Position numbers and translations under genes: made by a program. The notes below the pieces were generated by a model. The model was given only the letters and a program-made list of their open reading frames with translations, did not search any database and was not told the origin of the DNA. A DNA stretch of 64,000 bases from Oopsacas minuta (taxonomy: Eukaryota > Porifera > Hexactinellida > Lyssacinosida > Leucopsacidae), in NCBI GenBank assembly GCA_024704765.1, contig JAKMXF010000361.1, positions 62,001 through 126,000 of the forward strand, in the 5' to 3' direction. Of the stretch, positions 32,901 through 56,400 are shown one piece after another. Each line of letters starts with the position of its first letter. Position 1 is the stretch's first letter.

Positions 32901-34789
32901 AGATCATGTCGGTTGGTTACGAGACAGCCCATCAATACATCAGAATGCCCACCCATATACTTGCTAAGAGATTGCATAGTGACGTCAGCTCCCAAACACA
33001 GAGGCTGCTGGAAGTAACTGGACATGAATGTGTTATCTACTACCACTACTGGGTTGCTAGGATAAGACTTAGCTATGCGAGCTAAAGCAGCTATGTCAAT
33101 TATCGTCAACATAGGATTAGTAGGACACTCCAACCAAACTAGGCTCGTCTCTGGCGTCAGGGCTATATAAGATCGTTAATCATTAAGAAATACAGGTGGC
33201 CAATTCTGTGTTCACGATGCCTGAAATGATACAACCAGTTTGTCAAGATTGTATATCAGGGTGATGCAGTTGGAGTCTAATCTCTATGTTATGATAATTT
33301 GAATTACACACAGTATTCCCCAAATATGACATATGAACATGGACAAAACATGTGAAATGATGAAAAATTATTTCTGCCCTCAGGCATACAAAAATAGCCA
33401 AAAACATAACCATGGCATAGACATCGCATATAGTTAATAGTGAGTATATACCATTAGGAGTTTAGTACATCTAGCAACATAAGAGTGTATCATAATTAAT
33501 ATTATCTCAGTGGTTACAGTGTGTATTTAATCCAAGTTGGTGGGATGAAATTCTCCTGACAAAATCACTTTTCAAATAGATTTATATAAATAACCTACTA
33601 ACCAGCTTTGAAGGTGTCGAGATTTGTAACATCCACGAACTCAACACAAATTTTGTAATCTTTTGCATATTGACAGAGATAGCTAAAATATTGATGAATG
33701 TACATATATATCAATCAGAATTAAATTAGATTGGTTGGAGTATAGGGGCGGATCCAGGGGGGATAGGGGGGATATACCCCCCACCAGACTTGTTACTTCA
33801 ATTATCCTGGAGATATATTTCTTGTATCCTGACCAATTGTTCAAAATCAATTAATTTGGTGCTTACATTTTTGAGTTATGAATAAAATAGATTGTGTTAA
33901 ACTGTTATTCGTGTATTCTTCCAAAACTGCCAACTTACTATTTATAAGAGGTTAAGAGTTTTTGCTTCCAGCACGACTATTATACCCTCCTACCAACATA
34001 TTCTGGATCCGCCCCTGGGTAGACAGATACGGGAGATGCTCGATACATTGAGTGAGAGATTAGTTACTCAGATATTGCTTACCACCCGTAATAATATCAC
34101 TGTAACACCACCTCTGAGGTAATACCTATAAGTCCCTCCATACACAGCATTCGTAGCAAGAACTCTGTCACCAGCATGAACAAGTGCACTAACTGCAGTA
34201 GAAGTAGCAGACATTCCAGAAGAGAACACATAAGCGTGATTAGCATTCTCTAGCATAGCCAGACAAGTCTCTAGAGAATCGCGAGTTGGATTCTTCATAC
34301 GTGTGTAAATGTATTCATCTTCATTGAATTCTACAAACAATAATACTTAAAATTATTAGTGAAGGGGGTGATACAATCATTATGAGCTATCATACTTGTA
34401 GATTTTCTATAAAATCAATATAACCTTTCATTTAATGAGAAATAGCCCAGAAAAATGGCCAGGGTCTACAAATAGGGGGATTGATGCATTTTTCTACAAG
34501 AATAGTGCAACGTTTACAAAACACCCTCTGTAGAGAAAAGTAGCACTAGCCTTGTAGAGAATTGTACTTCATACACATAAACCCAATACATATACAAGTA
34601 TTGACATGAATTGCTAAATCTCAATTCACCAGGATTATCTAACTTGAATATTGTAGAATTGATGATAGGTGGCATAATAGCCTTACTCTTCCACTGTTCA
34701 GGTTCATATCCAGCGTGAATAGCATTAGTACCAAAGTGCTTTATGTGTTCTGTTCCTTGAGTAGATTTATCTGGTAGCTTAGTAGACAT
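29972..34789 (-). CDS. CTH: Cystathionine gamma-lyase family PLP enzyme (7 exons, 404 aa)
   Basis: PLP enzyme that cleaves cystathionine to cysteine and can make hydrogen sulfide. Exons: 34789-34630, 34330-34126, 33682-33603, 33162-32866, 32000-31781, 31055-30871, 30039-29972; all phases agree. Motifs: IMPPIINSTIF, YTRMKNPTRDSLE (residues 62-74; family form YSRSGNPT, here Ser-Gly is Met-Lys while Tyr and Arg are kept), VYGGTY, WLECPTNP, VVDNTFMSSYFQQPL, and the PLP lysine K216 in SLSKYMGGHSDV. Also GLKTLHLRM, YPGLPSHPQHELAK and LVRLSIGLEE. Human CTH has 405 residues. Cystathionine beta-lyase or methionine gamma-lyase activity cannot be excluded. Introns 2, 5 and 6 each carry a different DNA transposon. 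Confidence 0.9.
30173..30848. mobile_element. Pogo-like element in CTH intron 6, about 676 bp
   Basis: Left end CAGTAGAACCTCCCAAAGTG after TA; right end, reversed, CTGTAGAATCTCAAAAGTGGGG. The interior repeats the end motif (CACTTTGGGAGGTT) and holds a near-tandem unit, CCACTTTGGRAGGTTG..TTAGCTG, at about 30731 and 30786. A transposase helix-turn-helix remnant lies inside (30326-30475), which ties these termini to the pogo/Tigger group. Confidence 0.75.
30326..30475 (+). pseudogene. Pogo/CENP-B-type transposase N-terminal remnant
   Basis: From the ATG at 30326 the frame reads IDFKEKVEIAKVLTKAMTQQ and GVDKKYKT and stops at 30433. The next frame continues at once with KGTVSRISKVRND. Together they match the CENP-B/Tigger helix-turn-helix pattern (L-x-x-K-x-x-I, QQ, KKY, KGTVSRI). 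A one- or two-base frameshift separates the halves, and no catalytic domain follows. A dead fragment. Confidence 0.6.
31355..31612. mobile_element. hAT MITE in CTH intron 5, 258 bp, perfect 8-bp TSD
   Basis: Ends CAGTGGCGTCGTATT and, reversed from the right, CAGTGGCGTCGTGTG. Flanked by identical GTTATAAC at 31347-31354 and 31613-31620. The GC-rich inner part GGAGGGCCGGGACCCCCC is near the left end. No coding capacity. Confidence 0.9.
32503..32575. repeat. Two stacked perfect palindromes in CTH intron 4
   Basis: AAGCATCGCGATGCTT at 32503-32518 is a perfect 16-bp palindrome. It is followed by a hairpin with perfect 17-bp arms, CTCACTGGTCTCACCTA at 32529-32545 and its reverse complement at 32559-32575, with a 13-nt loop. 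Confidence 0.85.
33743..34017. mobile_element. MITE in CTH intron 2, 275 bp
   Basis: Left end TAGGGGCGGATCCAGG and right end CTGGATCCGCCCCTG are inverted repeats (14 of 15, the first base differing). This terminus type is common among invertebrate hAT MITEs, but I see no clear 8-bp duplication, so the family is tentative. An internal run of G and C (GGGGGGATATACCCCCC) forms a second palindrome. Confidence 0.65.
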
Positions 34790-35561
34790 AGCGGCAGCGT
34801 GGATACGGATATAGGCGATAGGAATGTGACTAATATTATAATATAAGGTGATAAAGCCACGAAATTGCACCCTAAACACTAATATTAAAGTAATTTCTGT
34901 TAAATATTGACGCAGATGTTTAGTTAAAGTTTGAAGACAAGCGTACCTTGAAAATTGCAAATTAAAAAGTGTATCGCAGAGATTTATGCTTGCAATTAGA
35001 AAAAGGTTGAGAAACACACAATGACTTCTTAAGCTAAACTAAATATTGAATCAATTATATTATTATAATGATCAAATAGAGCTGGAGTTTGTTGAAAGGT
35101 TAAACTTCGACCAGTAAAAGAGGTTAACTAGCTAATCGCCGATATTGTATCTATTCAACAAATGAGGTCTTATTTTATTAAAATCAAAATTATATCCCTA
35201 TAGCTATTAGATATGCAACTGTGATGCGATTATATCTTTGACAAAAGGATTGAAATTTAGAATAAGAACCTAAATGTAATATCGCACAATACCTTTCTAG
35301 AAGAATCCTCCCCCTTACCAAACTATTAATTGAGATGGTAGGAGACAATTAAAATAACTGACTAGTACAGGTGAGTAGAATAATTTCATGAATAATTTGA
35401 TATAATAACAAAGCTAATGAAATTGCCTACCGTACTAAGAATAGAAAAGTCAAATAGCCTTGTGACCTGTAGCATTTATAGGTAGTTTGGTTCAATAGAA
35501 GGCTAATAAATACACAAAACACACTAAGCTATACAAATATCCACATCAGTTCATGTACAGA
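34790..35561. other. CTH 5' flank and dynamin 3' flank
   Basis: 772 bp of spacer, AT-rich, with no recognisable gene. The CTH reading frame is open for a further 76 codons upstream of the chosen ATG, but the conserved protein begins only after MSTKLPDK, so I treat that part as untranslated. Confidence 0.4.
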
Positions 35562-47201
<11,640 letters not shown>

Positions 47202-47480
47202 ACTTCCTAGTCTAACTTCTTATAATGTATAAACTATTATATCGCGTACAAATCTAAAATTAAAATAATCTTAAAGTGTATAATAGAGCTAGCATAGAGT
47301 CATTATTAAATATAAATAATATTAAAGAATTTAGTTAATGGAATTAAATATTGTAAGAAGTAATTAAACTGAAGATAAAATAAATATAAAATAAAAATAT
47401 ATTAAATAATTATTAAGTGTGTAAGATGAGTGCATTAGTAGAAAGCGTTTGTTATTCCATTGAATAAATAGTCAAATATT
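47202..47480. promoter_or_regulatory. Compact spacer: dynamin promoter and Crumbs 3' end
   Basis: Only 279 bp separate the dynamin start codon from the Crumbs stop codon on the same strand. This AT-rich stretch must contain the Crumbs 3' untranslated end and polyadenylation site as well as the dynamin core promoter. Confidence 0.4.
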
Positions 47481-50400
47481 CTAAATTAAAGTTTCTTCTG
47501 ATTCAATATCAATCAGTCCTGCAGCCTTCTTATAAACCTCAGTCTCTGCCGGACTGTACTCATTATATTTTCTAGACTTCCAATAACGACAAGAATAATA
47601 GCAGGAAATGACAGCTATTAGGATAGCCAAAATAGCTATCAGAATTAAGCAAACTGAGAGTATTGATATTAGAATTACAGAAGTAGTGGTAATAGGGATA
47701 TCGCATAGGGAGCCGGTATATCCATCTATACATTCACAGAGATAATGAGTAGAATTGAGATTACTGCAACCACCGTTTTGACACGGATTTAAATAGCAGA
47801 AATCGGTCTTGTTACAAAATGTACCTCTCATACCGGGATTACACACACACGAGAATGTCCCACTATTCAAATCTTCACAAGTAGAATTCTCATGACATGT
47901 ATGGTTATGACAAGCATCGATGTATTGGCAATATTCCCCCCTATATCCTAAATCACACTTACACATAGACTCATTATAAGTAATCTTCAGACAAGTACCA
48001 TTATTACAATCTACCTCATCACAAGGATCAATTTCAAACTCACACATTACACCTGTATAACCAGGCTTACAGACACAAGAGTATGTAGTATTACCATCTA
48101 CACATGAAGCATTGTTCTCACAAGAATTAGATATACAATTATCTAGTATTACATCACAATTGGTACCTGTGTAATCAAGGTAACATGAACAGAAATAGTA
48201 TGTACCACCCCCGTTACAAGTACCATTCTGACAAGGAGAGCTATCACACAGGTCCAATTCTGTTTCACATTGATCTCCAATGAATCCATCAAAACATGTA
48301 CAATCAAATCCGTTTACTCTATCAGTGCAATTACCATTCCCATTGCAAGAATCAAGCAAGCAATCGTTAATGTTCATTTCACAATCTTTCCCAGTGTAAC
48401 CTACTTCACAAATACAATTGTAATCGCCGAATATTGGACTACAAGATCCTCTGATGCAAGGAGATGGTGAGGTGTTGCAATAGTTTATTTCTGACTCACA
48501 CTGATCGCCTGTGTATCCGGAATTACACACACAACTGAAGTCATTGAGGAGATCAAGACACTCCCCTCTCATGTTACAAGAGTTTTCCGTACAGTTAATT
48601 ACGTCCATATCGCAATCGTTACCTGTGAACCCTACATCACAAGTACACATGTAGTTGTCAACTAGATCAGTACATGTTCCATTCACACAGGGATCAGGAG
48701 AGCAATCATTGGTATTAATCTCACAAAACATACCAGTGTATCCAGGTTGACATTTACATCTGTAGCCATTAATTACATCCATACACTGTCCACCATTCAT
48801 ACATAGTACAGATTTGCATTCATCTATGTCTATTGTGCAGTTCCTTCCTGTGTAACCAGCAGCACACATACAAGAATAGTTCCCGTAGGTATTGGTACAA
48901 TTACTCTGATTCTTACATGGATTAATTGATGACTCACACTCGTCTACATCTACTGTACAATTATTCCCTTTAAATCCTAATGTACAATCACATGAATAAC
49001 TCCCGTCATGGTTAGTACAATTTCCTTCATTCTGACAGGTATTATACAATGTACACTCATCCACGTCTACTGTACAATTATTCCCTGTGTAATTAGCAGG
49101 ACAAATACACATGTAGTCACCTTCTGTATTCATACAAACACCTCCGTTCTCACAGGGCTCTGTATTGCATTCGTCTATGTCTATGGTACAATTCGGACCT
49201 GTGTACCCAGAGAAACATTCACAGTAGTACGCACCCTGTGTGTCAGTACAGTTACCGAATAAACAAGGTTGTATAACTGTACACTCATCAATATTAGAGT
49301 CACATAAGTCACCAGTATAACCAACATTACATACACAATTGAATGGAGTTGTTCCAATCATTTCACAAGTTCCGTTAAAACAGGGAAAAGCTTCACAAGG
49401 ATTGACTAGATTATCACAATGCATTCCTGTGTAACTAGGAGTACATACACAAGTGTAATCGTTCACCCCGTCAATACAAGTACCGTTATTCAAGCAGAGA
49501 TCTAGATCACAATCGTCAATATTTATTTCGCAATTATTACCACTGAAACCATCCAAACATTCGCACAGCTTTTCAAAAATATCTGTTAATGTATCTATAC
49601 TACAAGTTCCGTTATTGTGACAAGGTTCTGCCTCACATAGGGTAAGTGAGCATGTAGGGGAAGTATATCCAGCTGTACAACTACAAGTATACCCATCTGG
49701 TATTTCATTACATGTTCCTCCATTTTGACATGGAGAAGATTTGCAGGATTCAATTTCACAACTCTCTCCTTTATAAGTAGTGTTTGTACACGTGCAATTA
49801 GCGTCTATAATTGTTGACAAGTTAGAGTACATAGGAACACACGTACCTCCGTTAAGACAAGAGCAATTGAAACAAACATCTAACAGATCTAATCTCTCTA
49901 TACTGCAGTTAGTACCATTATAGGAGCATGGACATTCACAATAGTATGAGTTTATACCGTCAATACAATTACCTCCATTCTGACAAGGATTATGTATACA
50001 GTTATCTGTATTTATCTCGCACCTATTCCCTTCAAACCCTGTGTTACAATCACACATGTAACCAGGTGAGAGATTCATACAAGTCCCATTCTCTGTACAG
50101 GGGAGCTGATCACACTCGTTAATATCCATATCACAGTAATCTCCTGTATACCCAGTAGAACAGTTACATAATACAGAAGAACTGTTAGATATACATGTAC
50201 CGTTATTACAGGGATCTATAGAACAGGGGTCTACTAATAACTGACAGAATGTACCAATCCTTCCTTCCTCACAAAATAATTCTCTGCCATCATCTTCTAC
50301 CAAATTATTTGATACGATATTGAAAATAGAATTATTATTACTGAATAGAGAGAATAGTGTATCCTGTACTATCAGTTGTCTTACTCCACCAACATAACTA

Positions 50401-53400
50401 TCTAATAGAACAAATAAATTAGATAATTACAGTAGAAACTCGTTAATAAGAAGAATACGGTTAATACGAACTAATACGATATCAGGTCTATAATGGATAT
50501 CCAATAGGTATAACTCCGGTTAATAAGAACTCCAGATAAGGCGAACGACAAATTACTATAATAAAGGACTGAAGACTGCCAGCCTCATAGCTTACTAGAC
50601 ATAAGACCTCACAGTAACTTGTGAATTTTGGACTAGGGATGTTGTTATCGGCCGAGGTATTTTTATGGGAGTTACAATATTGCAGAAACGGAGCATTTTT
50701 GCCTGAATACGTTTGTAGAACAACAAATTTTCAAACATTATATGTTAAAAATTTCTTGAATATGCCATTCCACAAATATTTAGTAAGGCAATCAGCTATT
50801 CAACAATAATACATTTTCGTAGTCTAGCTTTAGCGGATTAGGAGATATCAGGAAAACATCATGGACCCAAGTTCCAGGAGCCGGCTTGGCAGCCTACAGT
50901 CCTTTATTATTGTAGTTTATGAGGGGAACAAATTTTGGCCGAGCACGTATTAACGAGGTTCCACTGTAACAGTTTACAATTCGTAGGTATAATAGTCTAC
51001 CTGCATTCATAATAGTACTATTAGCTCCAAGAAGTATATGTATAGAATAATTAGCATCTATTGGTAATGTGAAGTTGATCTTATCTGTAGTTTCATTCCC
51101 ATCAATCCTGTATACAATCATATCAGTGTATAAACTCCAGCTGACTGAATGCAGTACTCCATTAGTTACATAATTGTCTGTACGTCGTGCAAAAAGAACT
51201 AGACATAACAACAGTTAATAAATAACCAATACAGTCAGCATATAAAAGGCAGACAATAAAAGATTTAATTAAGAAAAATGTGCAAAATATGGAGAGCTAT
51301 GAAATATTATGCAGAATAGGGGAGGGTGCTCACGGAGTTGTATTCAAAGCTAAACATATTCAATCCGGCTACCACGTAGCCTTGAAGAAGATAGCCTTGA
51401 GGAAGATAGAGGATGGTATACCGAACAATATTCTTAGAGAAGTGAAGACATTAATGTCATTAGAAGAACACCCAAATATAGTACGGCTGTTTGAAGTGTT
51501 CCCACATGGTATGGGGTTTGTATTGGTATTTGAATTCATGCTCTCTGACCTATCCGAAGTATTACGTAATCACAGTATATTGCTATCAGAGGCTCAGATA
51601 AAGTGCTACATGTTGATGCTATTACAAGGAGTATCACATTGTCATAAACATAATATAATCCACAGAGACCTCAAGCCTGCTAACTTACTGCTCAGTAGTT
51701 CTGGTCACCTTAAGATAGCAGACTTCGGTCTAGCACGTGTGCACTGTCTGGCAGAGGATAGACCTCAGTACAGTCACCAGGTAGCGACCCGTTGGTACAG
51801 ACCTCCTGAACTGCTCTATGGTGCTAGGGTGTATGATGAGGGGGTGGATCTATGGGGAGTGGGGTGTATCCTGGGAGAACTAATCAACAGTTCTCCTCTG
51901 TTTCCTGGAGAAAATGATATCGATCAGCTGTGCTGTGTAACCAGGATATTGGGAACTCCGAACGAGCAAGTTTGGCCAGGGCTCTCAGACCTACCGGACT
52001 ATAAGAAGATTACATTTCCTGAGCTCCTTCCGATCCCACTCCACAAAATAGTCCCAGACGCTGCACCCCTTGCACTGGACCTCCTAGAAAGCTTCCTGGT
52101 ATATGTGTCAAAGAGGAGACTCCCAGCTGTTAGAGCTTTGATCCATCCTTACTTCTTCTCCGAACCTATCCCAGCGCACCACACACAACTCCCTTCACCT
52201 AGGACACTCCCCAAGAGGGATCTGTTCCAGATATTTAGCAGTGCTGAATTTGACCCCAGCCTCCTAATCCATCCCTCTAAGATCCCCTCTCATGTAATAG
52301 CAGTAACCACACCCACTCAAACACGAAAGATACCCAAGCAAATAACAAGCAAAAAGTCTACTACCGACAAGAATAGTAAATTCTAACATGCACTTATATT
52401 ATGTTACTATATTAATCGTAAAATATTTGTAATTCTAACAGGTTCACTCACTCTGATTATTCACTGATACTATCATTACAAGAAATCCTTCTTGTACATG
52501 GAAAATAACAATAAGAGATTCATTCCCTGTAATATAAATTGTAATCAGGAGTTGAGCTTCAAAGTCTCTTGTCCTGAAAGCAAAGCTTCCGCTAAACTTT
52601 GTTACAACAGGGAACATATCCAGACTTATGTAGACGTAAGAATCAGCTGAGAATAATGCAGGAATATCTAAAACAGAATATAGTACTAGTGATATACACA
52701 GGAAAAAGGACAACATACAAGGCCGTTGCAAGCAGATTAAAATTGGTCAGGTTAACTATACAAAATACATGGAGCTACCAAAAGTTGGTCCCGTTTACTA
52801 ATTGAATTAGTAGTTCTGTTGTATGACAGTTTAACTACCTCTATTACCAGAACCATAGATATTTGAATTTTAGGACAGTATAACGGGAGCCCCAGTTTAA
52901 CTACCCTAATTTTCTCGTATTATACTTACAATTACATATACACTTCAAAATATCATAAATACGAGCCGCTTCGCTTGCGAACATTATGTGTTCGTATGTA
53001 ACTCGGCACTTCGTGCCTTGTCAAAATGGAAGATCATGTAATGAAATTCGGAATCAGCGTATCTTGTTTCCCGATTGCGGCTGTTAAGAGCAAGTCTCTA
53101 CGTTTATTTTAAGATTTCAACTATTTGTTTAATTTATATTTGTTATGGGAAATGTTGGCGATGTACACAATATAGCTTCAATTATGCATTAGTATGGGTT
53201 TAAGACGAACTACATGGCTCCTGATTATTCAATCCGTAGACTCCAGCACTATTCATTAATCATTTTACCCTAAAAACGTTCATTGTCAGACTGTATCAAA
53301 ATTGTGAAAATTGGAAAAACACTTCCTTACGTCCTATGTGAAAATTTATGATATTTAAGTATAACATGTGAAAATTATGGTAGGTAAACAGTCATACAGT

Positions 53401-56400
53401 TCGTCTGATTGCAAGGAATATTGAAATAACGTTGTAGAGAATAACTACTGAAAATTACTTAATGAAATTACCAAATTTCCCTATAACCAGGTGTGTTTGC
53501 AGGAATATTAGGAGGGAAGGGGGTTGAAACTACAAACCCCTAATAGACCACACTGGGTTGAAACCTGACCAACCGGACCGTCTCCGACGACCATGACATA
53601 TAATATACACTATTCAAATTTCGTACTAGTCCTCACCTTGTTCACACAATTCTCCAATATATCCAGCAAAACAGTTGCAGGTGAAATCAGTAGTAGTGAT
53701 TCTAATACAATCTCCGTTTCCACTACAAGAGCTGTATTCACAAGGATCTATCATAATTTCACACGTAGGTCCTGTGTAGTTAGAGTTACAGTCACAAGAG
53801 AAAGAACCTAATGTGTTGATGCAAGTACCAGCTGATGAGCAGGGAGATTCCATACACTCATTTACGTCATCAGTACAAGTTAATCCTGTAAATCCTTCTA
53901 AACAAGAGCAAGAGTATGAGCCATTATTATTCATACAAATTGCATTGTTCTGGCATGGAACAGGTTGTATACTGCATTCATCAATATCAAATTCACAATG
54001 TGGCCCTAAAGAGAAGTAGATAACTACTCTTATGAGCCCTGGGTAATAATTTCGAAAAATTATTAGCAAGGGCTCAACCAATATACAGTGATAGAAGTTT
54101 GAAATTTGAATCACAGGTACTCCTCAATGTGCCAAATGTTCTGACGTCGTGATTTTGGCTAAATTAAATTAATTATGGGATTATTACATCACCATGACTG
54201 TACAAAAAGATATTTTGAGAATTTAATAGTACTCGAAGCACAAAGTGCAGATTACTACCGAAGAAGGCAAATAAATGGAATTTGGATGGACCATGGATAA
54301 AAAGTACATTTCTGCCATTTCATACACTCGAGGCAAGAAGTGCCGAGTATATTCCGTCGCATAGCGACCAGAAGTACTAAGAAAATTAGCTTTTAAATAC
54401 TTAAGCTAACCTGAGGTACTAAGCTGTCGCGTAGCGACCGAGCAAGGGGAGCACGCTAGTATTGTCATAAGACCAAAATAGGCCACTTTAATCACAGAGA
54501 TATTTGTGTAACTTTTTGTCAGTTGATCTTCTATGGGCAATTAACCAATCTAAACCAACAAGACAAAACTTGGAACCGAGACCGACTAGTCAACTTGGGT
54601 GTGGTCATGATAGTTTAGAATTTTATACAAGGTGTGACCATAGCCCGCAAGAGTTTGAAACCTTGCTGTAATTGTTAGTTAAACAAGTATATACTACGTA
54701 GAATGTTAGCAACCCACCTGTATACCCGATAGTACAATTACAAGTGAAATTCCCTCCGTCATCCTGCTGGCAAATTGCTCCATTCTCACAAAGAGAGTAC
54801 AAACAAGGATACAGAAACACGTCACATAGACTGCCAGTGAAATTCTCACCGCAAACACATACAAATCCATTAACAACATCTAAACATGTAGACCCATTCA
54901 GACAGGGGTTACCAATGCACTCATCGATATCAAGTTGACAGTCTACACCCGTGTAACCGGGGTCACACTGACAAGTATAGGAATTCTTCCCGTTAACACA
55001 CAGGCCGTTTAAACAGGGAGAGGATGAGCACTCATTAACATCTTCCTGACACATCAACCCTGTGTAGCCAGAAGGACAGTAGCACTCAAATCCAGACCCT
55101 ACTGGAACACAGTGACCTCCATTCACACATGGAGAGGAGAGACATTGATTCACTTCTTCTGTACAGTTTGTACCTGAGATAGAGAGAGAATGATAATCGC
55201 TCAGTAATAGTTTTAAACATTGATTACATATTAGCCATTGGATAAGTCGTTCCTTATCCGAGTTACATGCTATTCATATTCGTAATAACGAGTCTACTGT
55301 AGTGAGCATCGAGAAACATCAATAATAGATTAATAAATATGAATAAATCAAACAGACTATATTAAGATAAATAAGACTGAGTAGCAACGAGTATAACATA
55401 ATATTATTTTAATTCCCCTTCATCTTCTCTTTGAGACTCAGCAGGTGTTTCAGGAGGAACATATAGAGGATTCTGCTTAGCAAGGAGTGATACTAGCTCA
55501 GTACATACATGCTCGTCCTCCTGGAATAGATTGTTTTTCAATGAGACTCTCAATAGTCCTGGTTTATATGTATTCTTAGGTTCTGTTGTCTGCCACATAA
55601 CAGCAGCTATTAATAAAGATACACTCTCTACTGACATTAAGTTATAAGATAGGTTTAAGCTGAGTAGAGTCATATTCCCTGGAATAAATATCTGCTTTTC
55701 TCTCATAGATACCTTCTCCAGGAGAGGGTTAGCATACTCAATAGTATCTTGTTTATCAGAATCTATTTGTTCCTGAGGCCTCTTAGCTATCTTACTGCCA
55801 GCACGTTTCTTAGCACTTTCCACATGTTTAGCTTTTGTTCTTTCAACAGGTTTGGCAGATTTTTCATCTTTTGGTAAGTTCTTTGAAGTAGCAGTAGCCT
55901 TATGTGTAGTAGAGCGTAGTTTAGCAGAACTAGTGCCATCAGGAATAGGGGAGGGAGTACCTTGATGGATACCTAGCTTATTAGGACTGTCTACAAGTTC
56001 TCTTGTGTGAGGATTTTCAGCTGTTAGAGTAGCAAATATGAGAGTTCTACGCTCCATTATTTCTTCATGAGTTAGTGGAAACTCTTGCAATACAGACTTA
56101 GATAAGAAATCTGTCATAACATCAGTGAGAGCGTTACCAGCTAGAGAGATACCGTGTAGAGTTCTGTTTGTTCTAAGTCCCTTCACTATATCAATACTCT
56201 TAGTGTCATCCAGTTGGTTGTTGGATAAATTCAAGAATATCAGAGATTTATTCTTCCTAAGAGCATTACCTATAGCTATACACTGAGAAGATGAGAGAGC
56301 ACATCCACGTAATGAGAGAGTATCAAACACAGATCTCTCTTGTGTGAGGAGAACACTAAAGTCTCCCTCAGGGATAGGGTTACCGTCTAGATTGAGCCGT

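Noticed and set aside
33743-34017. 8-bp target duplication around the GGGGCGGATCC element
   Set aside because: The two flanks, TTGGAGTA and GGTAGACA, do not match, so hAT membership is left tentative.
34790-35017. Longer N-terminus for the CTH-family gene
   Set aside because: The extra residues are hydrophobic and unlike any CTH family member; the conserved protein starts at MSTKLPDK.
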